Origin: JASLEW01 sp035544895
GTDB taxonomy: Bacteria > Acidobacteriota > Thermoanaerobaculia > Multivoradales > UBA5704
Direction: 5' to 3'
Assembly (NCBI GenBank): GCA_035544895.1
Contig: DASZZM010000031.1
Location: forward strand, 1-64,000
Length of the DNA stretch: 64,000 nt
Under the pieces are notes generated by a model. It was not told where the DNA came from, ran no database searches, and saw nothing but the letters and a program-made list of their open reading frames with translations. The position numbers and the translations under genes are program-made. This document shows, one piece after another, positions 8,671 through 17,043 of this stretch; position 1 is the stretch's first letter; each line of letters opens with the position of its first letter.

Positions 8671-10299
8671 ATGGGCCGAAGCTCTCGCTGGCTGGGCGGC
8701 GCCGCCGGTGCGGCGGCGATCCTGGGGGCCGTCTACGCACTGCAGGCGGCCGCTCCCTCGACGAGCGCCGCGGGCGAGCGGTGGTGGGCGCACGTGCGGT
8801 TTCTGGCGGACGACAGGCTGGAGGGCAGGCTGACCGGCAGCGAGGGGTACCGCCAGGCGGCAGAGTACGTCGCCGGGAAGCTCCAGGAATATGGCCTCGG
8901 GCCGGCAGGGACGAACGGTTACTTCCAGCCCGTGCGTTTCGTCGTGCAGCGGGTCGTCGCCGCGGAGTCGAGCCTGAGGCTGGTGCGCGGCGCCAGGGCG
9001 GAGCCGCTGGCGTTGGGCGAGGACGCCGTGCTGAGCTCCCGCCTGCCCCAGCCGCAGGCAATCGAGGCTCCGCTCGCGTTCGTGGGCTATGCGCTGCACT
9101 TGCCGGAGTCGGGCTACGACGATTTCGCCCGGCAGGACCTCAAGGGCAAGGTGGTCGTCTACATCAACGGTGGACCGGGAAACGTCGCGGGTCCCTTGAA
9201 ATCGCATGCTCGCGCGGGACAGGAGCTCTACAGGGCCCTCGAGCAGACGGGCGCGATCGGCGCGATCAGCATCCCCAACCCGAAATCGATGGACATCCCA
9301 TGGCCCCGCCTCTCGCTGGCGGCCTCGCAACCGGGGATGTGGCTCGCGGACCCGGATCTGCAAGACACCCGCAAGCCGTTGTTCACGGCGACATTCAATC
9401 CGGCGCACGCGGAGAAGCTTTTTGGCGGCTCGGGCCACACCTTCTGGGAGATGCTGGTGCTGGCATCGGCCGGCAAGCCGATGCCGCGCTTTCCGCTGGC
9501 GGCCTCGCTGCGCGCGCGGATCGCCGCCAGGACCGAGCAGGTGGAATCCTCCAACGTCGTGGGCGTGCTGGCGGGAAGCGATCCGAAGCTCGCCGGCGAG
9601 TACGTGGTCCTCTCGGCGCACCTCGACCACCTGGGGGTCGGCGAGCCGATCAACGGCGACCGGATCTACAACGGCGCCATGGACAACGCGTCGGGTGTCG
9701 CCGCGCTGATCGAGATCGCCCGCGCCATCCAAGAATCGGGCCATAGACCCAGGCGCTCGGTTCTCTTCCTGACGCCTTGCGGGGAGGAGAAGGGGTTGCT
9801 GGGATCGCGATACTTCGCCGGACATCCGACGGTTTCGCCGGCGGCGCTGGTGGCCAACCTGAACATCGACATGTTCCTGCCTCTTCATCCGCTCCGCTAC
9901 CTGCTGGTGCTGGGGCTCGACGAATCCTCGCTGGGAGACGATGTGCGTTCCGTGGCGGCGGCGGAGGGTGTCGAGGTCGTTCCCGACCGCTTTCCCGATC
10001 GCAATCTCTTCGTCAGGAGCGATCAGTACAGCTTCATCCGCAAAGGCGTGCCCGCCCTAGCCTTCGCCTTCGGCGCCGCCCCCGGCTCGCCGGAGGAGAA
10101 GCTCCACCAGGAGTGGCTGGCCCACCGCTACCACGCGCCGTCGGACGACCTCAACCAGCCGGTCGATCTCGCCGCCGCGGCGAGATTCAACCAGCTCATG
10201 CTCAGGCTGACCGAGCGGGTGGCCGACGACGACCTTCGGCCCGCCTGGAAGCAAGGGAGCTTTTTCCGCCGGTTCGCGCCCGCCGGCGGCGGGAGCTGA
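8671..10299 (+). CDS. M28 family zinc aminopeptidase, secreted
   Basis: The 542-aa exported protein begins with a signal peptide or anchor (MGRSSRWLGG, Ala-rich core). A PA-type inserted domain (about residues 130-260) precedes the peptidase. M28 di-zinc ligands are visible: SAHLDHLG (His and Asp, near 317-320), YNGAMDNASG (bridging Asp near 338), the catalytic pair in PCGEEKGLLGS (near 372), NIDM, and the final His in RYHAPSDD. All expected catalytic residues are present. GAGAGGAGC lies upstream of the ATG at 8671. It probably removes N-terminal residues from peptides outside the cytoplasm. Confidence 0.87.
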   Translation: MGRSSRWLGGAAGAAAILGAVYALQAAAPSTSAAGERWWAHVRFLADDRLEGRLTGSEGYRQAAEYVAGKLQEYGLGPAGTNGYFQPVRFVVQRVVAAESSLRLVRGARAEPLALGEDAVLSSRLPQPQAIEAPLAFVGYALHLPESGYDDFARQDLKGKVVVYINGGPGNVAGPLKSHARAGQELYRALEQTGAIGAISIPNPKSMDIPWPRLSLAASQPGMWLADPDLQDTRKPLFTATFNPAHAEKLFGGSGHTFWEMLVLASAGKPMPRFPLAASLRARIAARTEQVESSNVVGVLAGSDPKLAGEYVVLSAHLDHLGVGEPINGDRIYNGAMDNASGVAALIEIARAIQESGHRPRRSVLFLTPCGEEKGLLGSRYFAGHPTVSPAALVANLNIDMFLPLHPLRYLLVLGLDESSLGDDVRSVAAAEGVEVVPDRFPDRNLFVRSDQYSFIRKGVPALAFAFGAAPGSPEEKLHQEWLAHRYHAPSDDLNQPVDLAAAARFNQLMLRLTERVADDDLRPAWKQGSFFRRFAPAGGGS

Positions 10300-10335
10300 G
10301 ACGAAAATCGAGCGCGCGACCGAGGAGGAACGCTC

Positions 10336-11675
10336 ATGATCCGTGACCCGTTCGTTGGTCCGTGGCTGCTTGCACTCTGTGTGCTGGCCGTCGTCGCACC
10401 ACAACCGCTCCGTGCCCAGGGCCAGGCCGACAGCGGTGCGCTGGAAGGCACCGTCGGCGACGAAACCGGCGCCGTGCTGCCGGGGGTCGCGGTGAGCATC
10501 AAGAATCAGGCGACCGGCGTGGAACGCAACACCACTACCGATGCCAGGGGGACTTATCACGCCCCGCTGCTGCCGGTCGGCAACTACGACGTGACCGCGG
10601 CGTTGCAGGGCTTCGCGACCGCGCGCCACCCCGGCCTCCCCCTGACCGTCGGCCAGACCCTCAGGGTCGACCTCACCCTCAAGGTGGCGGCGGCGGAGGC
10701 CATCACCGTCACCGCCGAGGCGCCCGTGCTCGAAGCCACCCGCACCGCCCAGGCGGCGACGGTCGGGCCGCAGGCGGTGGCCAACCTCCCGGTCAACGGC
10801 CGCAACTTCATCGATTTCGTGCTCACCACCCCGGACGTCACGACTTGCTCCACGTCTCCGCCCGCCATCTCCAGCGCTCGCGCGACTTCAACATCGGGAC
10901 GCCGGTGCCTACCGCCATTCCCATCCAGGGGGGCGGCTCCCTGGTCGTGGACCAGTTCCCGACGACCCGGCCCTTCACCAACTTCGACCGCATCATCCGC
11001 TTCGAGAGCACCGCCAAGTCGGACTACAACGGCCTGACCCTGGCGCTGCGCCGGCCCTACAGGGACGGCCTGCTGGCCAACTTCGCCTACAGCCTGGGAA
11101 AGGTCACCGACACCGTTCCCGACGCCACGGCGGTCGTGCCCGCCAGCTCGGACGACGCCAAGTTCCCGTCCAATCCGGCCAACTTCAACGCCGACAAGGC
11201 CCCCGGCATCAACGACCAGCGCCACCGCTTCGTGTTCTCCGGAGTATGGGACCTGCTGCGTTTCCGCGGCGAGTCGGGATGGCGGAAAGGCTTGCTCGAC
11301 GGCTGGTCGCTCTCCTGGATCGCCACCGCCGCCTCCGGCCAGCCCTTCTCCGAAGCGGTGACCAACGACCTCAATCGCGACGGCAACCGGCGCAACGACA
11401 TCGTCCCCGGCAGCCGTGACGCGCACCGCCTGCCGTGGAGCTACAACCTCGATTTGCGAGTGGCCAAGCGGGTGCCGCTCGCCGGCCGCTTCGACCTCGT
11501 GCTGATCGGCGAGGCGTTCAATCTCTTCGACCACGACAACATCAACGCCGTGCGCACCGGCTTCTACACCTACGACGTGGCCCACAACATCCTGATTCCG
11601 CAGGCCGGCTTCGGCACCGCCACCGGCGCCACGGACAACCGCATCTTGCAGCTGGCGGTCAAGCTGGAGTTCTAG
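10336..11675 (+). pseudogene. TonB-dependent receptor, internally deleted and frameshifted
   Basis: A good start (GAGGAGGAACGCTC before the ATG) opens a signal peptide, a carboxypeptidase-regulatory-like domain (GALEGTVGDETGAVLPGVAV, the usual first domain of acidobacterial receptors) and the beginning of the plug (NLPVNGRNFIDFVLTTPDVT). Near 10845 the frame changes and the sequence jumps straight to the end of the beta-barrel (DYNGLTLALRR, WSLSWIATAASGQPF, a final aromatic strand LQLAVKLEF stopping at 11675). Intact members are about 1000 residues; only about 445 remain here. The missing middle and the frame change make it a pseudogene. A sequencing error alone could not explain the loss. 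Confidence 0.85.
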
Positions 11676-11741
11676 CCTGCCCCTGGAGGGCTTCCTCAGC
11701 GCGATCGCGAAGCAAGCCGCGCGCACCCGGAGCCCTGCCGC

Positions 11742-11924
11742 TCAGTGCGCCGTAAGCCACTCCAGGATCTGCTGCCAGACCAGGGTGCGGGCGTCGCCGG
11801 CCAGGAAGAGGTCGGCGTGACCGTAGTCGGAGAGCCGCTGGTTGGCGGGCATGGCGAGCGCAGGCACGGCCACTGCGGCGAGGGAGGCGAGGAGCAAGCT
11901 GAAGATTCTTCCTATGCCAGTCAT
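11742..11924 (-). pseudogene. Remnant of a secreted alpha/beta-hydrolase
   Basis: This 60-aa frame encodes a signal peptide (MTGIGRIFSLLLASLAAVAVPALA) joined directly to a stretch that looks like the very C-terminus of an alpha/beta-hydrolase (YGHADLFLAGDAR, then WQQILEWL, which would carry the catalytic His). The nucleophile and acid regions are missing, so a large in-frame deletion is likely. GGAGGAACTGC before the ATG could still drive translation. The homology is from pattern recognition only. Confidence 0.5.
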
Positions 11925-11962
11925 GCAGTTCCTCCGTCCAACTGTGTACACGAGGCTCTTCG

Positions 11963-12403
11963 TCATGAAGATTGAGTGCGCTGATCGAGCTGGGCAAGGA
12001 CCAGCGGCCATGCCTGCTCGTGCCCGTCTCTCGACTCCTCGTCGAGAAAGCCGGCGTGGAGCAGCCGCAGGCGCGTTCCACTGCCGTCCGCCGCGAGCTC
12101 GACCGTGACCACCGTCTCGGCGCCTTTCGTCCCGTCCGGTCCGGTAACCCAGGTGAGCTCGACGAGGCGGCCGGGCTCGAGTTTCAAGAACCTTCCATAG
12201 TGTGGATGACGCTGACCCGCGAAGTGCGTCTCGAAGAAGAACGGAGCGTCGACCTCGGGCCTCATCAACACGGTGCCCGGCGCGGCAAACCAGTGGTCGA
12301 ACTGCTCTGTCCAGGCGCGAAATAGCGTGGCCGGCGGCGCGGCCATCGTGCGCTCGACCGTGAGCCGAAATGGCCGCGACGAAAGATCGGGCGTGAGCGG
12401 CAT
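11963..12403 (-). CDS. SRPBCC/AHSA1-like protein
   Basis: The 146-aa protein has the START-like helix-grip fold typical of AHSA1-family proteins: FRLTVERTMAAPPATLFRAWTEQFDHWFA at the N-terminus, then G.FLKLEPGRLVELTWV and a final helix ending near EQAWPLVLAQL. Such proteins bind hydrophobic ligands; no substrate can be named. AGGAGGA lies just upstream of the ATG at 12403. It sits between the DUF4019 gene (17-base gap) and the hydrolase remnant on the same strand, probably one transcript. Confidence 0.78.
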   Translation of the reverse strand: MPLTPDLSSRPFRLTVERTMAAPPATLFRAWTEQFDHWFAAPGTVLMRPEVDAPFFFETHFAGQRHPHYGRFLKLEPGRLVELTWVTGPDGTKGAETVVTVELAADGSGTRLRLLHAGFLDEESRDGHEQAWPLVLAQLDQRTQSS

Positions 12404-12419
12404 CGTTCCTCCTGCGCGG

Positions 12420-12842
12420 CTACCGGATGAAATAGCCGGACACCCGCCAGTGGCCGTCCTTGTCGAGCATGGGGGTGATCGTCTCGATCGCGGCCGCCTT
12501 GTTCTCGAACTGCGAGTCGTACTGGATGACGACATACTGCCCGTCGGGAGCGCCCGGAAGGCTGCCCTTGTACGTCGCGGACTTGAGCTGGCGTGACTTG
12601 ACGGCCCCGAGCGGAGCGCGGGCGGACCTGATGGTCTTCTCCCAGTCGGGCCTGGTGATCGCCAGCTTGAACAGAGAAGCCGCTTCCTCCCAGCTCTGCC
12701 CGTACTGTCCGCCGTCGGTCAGCGCCAGCCATGCTTTGGCCGCTTCCTGGGCCTTGCCGATGTCCTCTGTCTCTCCAGCCTCGGCAACGAAGCCAGGCAG
12801 CAGGAGAGAGGTCATCAGGGCTACCGCGGCAATGGTCTTCAT
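12420..12842 (-). CDS. DUF4019 secreted protein
   Basis: This 140-aa exported protein has a signal peptide (MKTIAAVALMTSLLLPGFVAEA). The rest matches the DUF4019 layout: an N-terminal helix with AAKAWLALTDGGQYGQSWEEAA, then R.PLGAVKSRQLKSA, a central strand GQYVVIQYDSQFENK and a C-terminal DGHWRVSGYFI. The function is unknown; the fold is probably NTF2-like. The ATG at 12842 starts the signal peptide. Confidence 0.75.
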   Translation of the reverse strand: MKTIAAVALMTSLLLPGFVAEAGETEDIGKAQEAAKAWLALTDGGQYGQSWEEAASLFKLAITRPDWEKTIRSARAPLGAVKSRQLKSATYKGSLPGAPDGQYVVIQYDSQFENKAAAIETITPMLDKDGHWRVSGYFIR

Positions 12843-13045
12843 GGGGCCTCCTTGGTGAGAGAATAGAGCACGGACTCTACGCAAGGGGGTCGTCTCGACG
12901 CAATTGGCGTGCATCTCGATCCTCCGGCGCCGGCACGGCGCCGTGCGTGCGCGGGGCGCCCTACCACTGCTCCCGGACCAACTCTGTCCGAGGTGCTAGA
13001 GTCGGGCGGGCGCAAAGAGGTGGGGCATGGCGCCAGAGACAACTG

Positions 13046-13312
13046 ATGCCGGTTTGGAGGTTCCACAGCCTGGAGGAGATGAAGGACTCCCTCTGGCGCG
13101 AGCCTGGCGATCCAGAGCTGTGGCGCGCGATCAACCGCGTCTGGCGGTTCGCGGCCGAGACCTGCCCGCGGCGCTTTCCTCCCGGCGTCTATCGCCACCG
13201 GTCGATCGAAGAAGCAAAGCAGCAGCGGGAGGCCTGGGAAGAGGAGCGCTTCCGCGCCTTCTGGGAACGCCGGGGAGTGAACCCGGCGGAGCTTTCCGGG
13301 AAGAAGCCCTGA
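13046..13312 (+). CDS. Small conserved protein of unknown function
   Basis: This 88-aa soluble protein is rich in Trp, Arg and Glu (MPVWRFHSLEEMKDSLW, RRFPPGVYRHRSIEEAKQQ). Similar short proteins with the PRRFPPGV.RHRSIEE core are familiar as unnamed proteins in several high-GC phyla, often next to toxin-antitoxin-like genes; that is recollection, not a search result. No strong ribosome-binding site precedes the ATG at 13046, so the start is uncertain. It converges on the 13351-14093 cassette. Confidence 0.6.
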   Translation: MPVWRFHSLEEMKDSLWREPGDPELWRAINRVWRFAAETCPRRFPPGVYRHRSIEEAKQQREAWEEERFRAFWERRGVNPAELSGKKP

Positions 13313-13350
13313 GCCCTCGAAGAAGGCAAACGGCCGGCGGCCCGGCCCTG

Positions 13351-13701
13351 TTACCGGCGTCTGCCTTGTTGACGCGCGGAGCGAGGGAAGTAGCTCGCCG
13401 TAGCCTCCTCGAGCAGCTGCGCCGCTACCTGCATCGGGCTTACCTTGCGGTGCTCGTCGCTCAGGATGCGCGCGAGTTGCTCCAGGCGCTCCTCGGTCTC
13501 GGCGGCGAGCGGGACCTTGGAGCGCTTGCTCCAGTGCGGGTTGCTCGGGCGCCCGGGCCGCTTGCCGCGACCTGGCTCGAGCCGCTCCCGGAGCGTACGC
13601 GCAAGCTTGGCGACGCCGAAGGCCCCGGCGGAGTAGTCGGGCACCGTGCCTACCACCTTCGCACCTAGCTTCTCGGCGAGATCCTCGATCTTCTTGGCCA
13701 T
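13351..13701 (-). CDS. Small basic protein, second gene of a two-gene cassette
   Basis: The 116-aa product has an N-terminal part (MAKKIEDLAEKLGAKVVG) followed by VPDYSAGAFGVAKLARTLRE, a basic Gly/Arg/Pro stretch resembling an AT-hook (GRGKRPGRPSNP) and a C-terminal helical part ending in SPMQVAAQLLEEA that could be a ribbon-helix-helix or other DNA-binding module. It starts 2 bases after the end of the upstream gene, so the two are co-expressed. I do not recognise a named family. An antitoxin or DNA-binding role is a guess from size, charge and context. Confidence 0.6.
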   Translation of the reverse strand: MAKKIEDLAEKLGAKVVGTVPDYSAGAFGVAKLARTLRERLEPGRGKRPGRPSNPHWSKRSKVPLAAETEERLEQLARILSDEHRKVSPMQVAAQLLEEATASYFPRSARQQGRRR

Positions 13702-13703
13702 GT

Positions 13704-14093
13704 CTACTCCCTTACTCGGGAAACCTGATCTCGAGGTACGTCCGGTCGATGACGAAGCCGACAGCGCCTTTGGCGCGTCTCCTCGCCCATTCGAACGAGG
13801 AATAACCGCAGATCGCCGGCGTGCTGGTCGATCGCCTCGACGCTGGTGTAGCACTGGACGATCACCGGCGCGTCGAAAACCAGGCGACCGCCGCGCTCGT
13901 CATCCCGCCAGACTCCTCGCCCCTGGGGAAACGCGGTCGCGCCGCCGAACAGGTGTCCCAGCACCGTCAACGTCTCTGTCTCCCAGTACTCCTGATCGAT
14001 TGGCTGCTCCAGCCGGTCGACGCTCGGCACAAAGAGCACGAGGACCGTGCCCTCGGCCTTGTCGGCGGCGAACCGCTTATCCCACTCCGCCAT
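13704..14093 (-). CDS. Unknown protein, first gene of a two-gene cassette; probable frameshift near its end
   Basis: It encodes 129 aa as read, with a compact acidic N-terminal part (EGTVLVLFVPSVDRL, QEYWETETLTVLGHLFGGATAFPQGRGVW, VIVQCYTSVE). After MGEETRQ the frame continues as a low-quality Arg-rich tail. Skipping one base in the TTT at 13769-13771 gives GAVGFVIDRTYLEIRFPE and a stop at 13712, which reads as the natural ending. Either the gene carries a one-base insertion or the assembly does. A palindrome lies 14 bases upstream of the start. The family is not recognised. Confidence 0.6.
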   Translation of the reverse strand: MAEWDKRFAADKAEGTVLVLFVPSVDRLEQPIDQEYWETETLTVLGHLFGGATAFPQGRGVWRDDERGGRLVFDAPVIVQCYTSVEAIDQHAGDLRLFLVRMGEETRQRRCRLRHRPDVPRDQVSRVRE

Positions 14094-14106
14094 GATGACA
14101 GTTTCG

Positions 14107-14126
14107 GACTTTTGACCCCAAAAGTC
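14107..14126. promoter_or_regulatory. Palindromic operator upstream of the 14093 gene
   Basis: GACTTTTG, four bases, then CAAAAGTC forms a perfect 8-base inverted repeat. On the minus strand it overlaps TTGACT and a second nested repeat (TTTGAC...GTCAAA). It lies 14-33 bases upstream of the start of the two-gene cassette and is much more A+T-rich than its surroundings, as expected for a binding site of an autoregulating protein. Confidence 0.5.
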
Positions 14127-14159
14127 AAACCAGGGACTCTCGCAGTTGTGGGGTAGGCG

Positions 14160-14390
14160 GTGGCCAGCGCCCGCCGCGGCGCCTACGTCGATGCCCTCGC
14201 CCTGCTTGAGCAAACCAAGAGCGTCGCCCCGCAGTTCGTGCTTGTCTATCAATACGAATCGAACGTCGCCTACCTGGCGGGCGACACGCCGCGCGCCATC
14301 GCGGCGCTCGAGAAGGCGATCGCCCTGGAGCCGGGCAACGCGCTGTTCCGGCACAACCTCGAAGAGCTCAAACGGCGAGGGAGAGGGTGA
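14160..14390 (+). pseudogene. C-terminal remnant of a TPR protein
   Basis: The 76-residue frame holds two TPR-like helical pairs: YVDALALLEQTKSVAPQF and YQYESNVAYLAGDTPRAIAALEKAIALEPGNALFRHNLEEL. It resembles the last repeats of larger acidobacterial TPR or TPR-tailed enzymes. The N-terminal part is missing, there is no clear ribosome-binding site, and the frame begins beside the operator of the opposite cassette, so it is most likely a leftover 3' end. Confidence 0.5.
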
Positions 14391-14485
14391 GGGGGCCTGC
14401 AAGGGCTGGGCCCTGGCCAGCCTGTCAGGCCCGACGTGTCCTTACTTCTACAACTTAGAGGGGATTTCTGGAGCCGAAAACCGAA

Positions 14486-14561
14486 TGGTAGCGCATACGG
14501 GATTCGAACCCGTGTTACCGGCGTGAGAGGCCGGCGTCCTGGACCCCTAGACGAATGCGCC
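14486..14561 (-). tRNA. tRNA-Glu (anticodon CTC)
   Basis: Read on the minus strand, the 76 bases fold as a full cloverleaf. The acceptor stem is GGCGCAT/ATGCGCT with a G-U first pair. The D-arm contains TCGTCTAGGGGTCC. The anticodon arm is CCGGC-CTCTCAC-GCCGG with anticodon CTC. The T-arm contains GGGTTCGAATCCC. CCA is encoded. The anticodon loop and D-arm match bacterial tRNA-Glu. Confidence 0.95.
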
Positions 14562-14732
14562 GTGCGCCCTGCGGACGCCAAAAGGTAACATAGCGGCGGG
14601 GCGGCGTTCAACTCGCGCCGCACCAGCCCGGAGTCTCCGGGCTAGGATTATGGCGTCTTCGTCGCATCGTCCAGATCGGCCCGCTCTGGCGGCGGGCCCT
14701 CGCCTCGCGCGCCAGGGCCGAGAGGGTAGGCC

Positions 14733-16349
14733 ATGGCCCTGAGGCTGGTCGCCACCGCCGGCGGCCTGTCGTTCGGAGTCCCGTCCGGCCGGGCCGTGGT
14801 CGTCGGCCGCTCGCCGGAGTGCGATTTCCAGATCCGCGACATCACGGTATCGCGGCGTCACGCCGAGATGGAGCTCGCCGAGGCCGGGTTGAAGATCCGC
14901 GACCTCGCTTCGACCAACGGCACGTTCCTCCACAGCGAGCGGGTGAGCGAGGCGGTTGCGGCCGCCGGTTCGCGGATCGCTTTCGGCAAAGTCGTCTTCA
15001 CCCTGCAAGAAGACGGCGAAGAGGCGCCCGCCGTGCCGGCGATCGAGAGCAGCCAGCTCGATGCCACCGTCCTGCGCCAGATCCGCGTGCCCGGCCCCGC
15101 CGATCTGGCGACCCGGCTGGCCGAAGCCGCCCGTGCCGGGGCGGCGCCCAGCGCGGCCGGGCAGTCGAGCGCCGACCGCCAGGCGAGCCGGCTCGCCTTG
15201 CTGCTCGACATCGCCAAGGAGCTGTCGCGGCAGAGCGAGGTCGGCCACCTGCTCGACAAGGTAGCGCGCCTGACGCTGCAAGTGATGAACGTCGACCGGG
15301 TTGCCATCTTGTGCCTGGAGGCGGGAGGCGAGCTGGTGCCGAGGGTGGGGAAGAGCCGCATCGGCGGTCCCGCCGGCCGCTGGCGCGTGCCGCGGTCGGT
15401 GGCCAGGAAAGCAGTGGCGGAGAGGGTGGCGGTGCTGATCGACGACACGCCGTTTCCGGCCACGGCGTCGACCCCGGCGCCGGGGGTGGGCAGCGCGCTC
15501 TGCGCGCCGATGATCGGCGGCCAGGGACCGGTGCTCGGGGTCATCTACCTCGACAATCTGGAAGCCGGCCGCTCCTTCGGCGAGGAAGATCTGGAGTTCC
15601 TGACCGCCTTCTCCGGCATCGTCGCGGTGGCCTTGGAGAACAGCCAGCTGATCGAGCGAGCGCGCCGCGAGGCGGTGGTGCTGTCCAATTTCCAGCGTTA
15701 CTTCGCTCCGGTCCTGGCCGAGCAGATCGCCAGCCAGGAGGGGACGGTCCGGCCAGGCGGCTCCAAGCAGCGGGTAACCGTCCTTTTCTCGGACATCCGC
15801 GGTTTCACCGCGCTCTCCGAGCAGATGACGCCGGACGAGATCGCCAGGTTGCTGACCGACTACTTCACCGAAATGGTGGAGATCGTCTTTAACCGTGGCG
15901 GCACGCTCGACAAGTTCATGGGCGATGCGTTGATGGCGCTCTGGGGAGCGCCGCTCGAGCGTCATGACGACGCGGACCGCGCGGTCCTCGCGGCGATCGA
16001 GATGCAGTGGGGGCTCGAGAGACTCAACGAGAAGTGGCGGCGGCAGGGGCGCCGGACCCTCTCGGTCGGCATCGGCATCAACGCGGGAGAGGTCTTCGCC
16101 GGCAACATCGGCAGCGACCGGCGGCTCGACTACACGGTGATCGGGGATGCGGTCAACATCGCTGCGCACCTGTGCTCCGAGGCCGGTCCCGGCGAGATCC
16201 TGGTGGCCCAGCCGTTGATCGAGGCGATCGCCAACCCGCCCCCGCTCGCCGCTCTCGCTCCGCTGCCGCTCAAGGGCAAGGCGCAGGCGGTGCCTGTCTA
16301 CCGCATCGAGTGGCGGCACCGGCCGGTGCAGGCCACCATCGCGACTTGA
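14733..16349 (+). CDS. Adenylate/guanylate cyclase with FHA and GAF domains
   Basis: This 538-aa soluble signalling enzyme has three domains. Residues 1-95 are an FHA phosphothreonine-binding domain (VGRSPECD, SRRHAEM, STNGTFL). Residues about 150-315 are a GAF sensor domain. Residues about 345-530 are a class III nucleotide cyclase (VLFSDIRGFTAL with metal-binding Asp354, LDKFMGDALMALWGAP with Asp398, VGIGINAGEVFAGNIGS, YTVIGDAVNIAAHL). Both metal Asp residues and the transition-state Asn/Arg region are present, so it is probably active. The FHA domain suggests control by Ser/Thr kinases. GAGAGGG precedes the ATG. Confidence 0.92.
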   Translation: MALRLVATAGGLSFGVPSGRAVVVGRSPECDFQIRDITVSRRHAEMELAEAGLKIRDLASTNGTFLHSERVSEAVAAAGSRIAFGKVVFTLQEDGEEAPAVPAIESSQLDATVLRQIRVPGPADLATRLAEAARAGAAPSAAGQSSADRQASRLALLLDIAKELSRQSEVGHLLDKVARLTLQVMNVDRVAILCLEAGGELVPRVGKSRIGGPAGRWRVPRSVARKAVAERVAVLIDDTPFPATASTPAPGVGSALCAPMIGGQGPVLGVIYLDNLEAGRSFGEEDLEFLTAFSGIVAVALENSQLIERARREAVVLSNFQRYFAPVLAEQIASQEGTVRPGGSKQRVTVLFSDIRGFTALSEQMTPDEIARLLTDYFTEMVEIVFNRGGTLDKFMGDALMALWGAPLERHDDADRAVLAAIEMQWGLERLNEKWRRQGRRTLSVGIGINAGEVFAGNIGSDRRLDYTVIGDAVNIAAHLCSEAGPGEILVAQPLIEAIANPPPLAALAPLPLKGKAQAVPVYRIEWRHRPVQATIAT

Positions 16350-16417
16350 TCGGACCGGAAAGCTCAGCCAGGCTTCTCGCCAGGAGGGGGGCGGGCGAGC
16401 AGGCCGGGCGGCTCCGT

Positions 16418-16816
16418 TCAGGCTTCCTGTTGCTTGAAAATGATGCGCACGCCGTCGGGATCGTGAGTGTCGAAGATGAGGCCTCCGTCCGCGTCGCGGC
16501 GCAGACCTCCGGGGATGTTCCGGTCGCGGAAGAGCAGCTCCTCGTAGGCCTTCTCCGCCGAGGGCACCTCCAGAACCAGCACCAACTTGTGGTGCGGCCC
16601 GAGGTAGTCGAAGGCCTCGTCGCGCTGCTTCCGCTCCACCCCCGCCGGCCGGCCCAGAACTTCGATCACCCCGGACCCGGCCTGGAAGAGAGCTGCCCGC
16701 CCATCCTCGCGCTCCCAGTTCTGGAGCCGAGGCAGAGCCAGGACCTCGCCGTAAAACCGGCACGTGGCGTCGAAGTTCTTGGCGCGGACCACCACCCTGA
16801 GCTGCCGGATCTCCAT
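16418..16816 (-). CDS. VOC (glyoxalase/bleomycin-resistance fold) protein
   Basis: The 132-aa protein has the paired beta-alpha-beta-beta-beta modules of the VOC superfamily: EIRQLRVVVRAKNFDATCRFYGEVLALP, FQAGSGVIEVLGRP, then HHKLVLVLEVPSAEKAYEELL and DTHDPDGVRIIF. The family contains metal-dependent isomerases, dioxygenases and antibiotic-binding proteins; the substrate is unknown. AAGGAGGG just upstream favours the ATG at 16816 over an earlier ATG at 16843. Confidence 0.82.
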   Translation of the reverse strand: MEIRQLRVVVRAKNFDATCRFYGEVLALPRLQNWEREDGRAALFQAGSGVIEVLGRPAGVERKQRDEAFDYLGPHHKLVLVLEVPSAEKAYEELLFRDRNIPGGLRRDADGGLIFDTHDPDGVRIIFKQQEA

Positions 16817-17043
16817 CGCTTCCCTCCTTGTCTGCTCTGTCATCGGGCGTCCCCCAGCGCGCCCTCGCCCTCGAGACGGTGGACGGCCGCAGACGCATCC
16901 CAGTGCTGCCGGCTCGAATGAGCCCACAGCATTACCACACTCCGCGGGACGCACCAAGAGAAGACCGGCTGCACCGACCGCACCGACTGCCGATGGCCGG
17001 GCCGCGGCGCCCCGCCCGGCAGGCTGGTGGTATCCTCTGCCGC

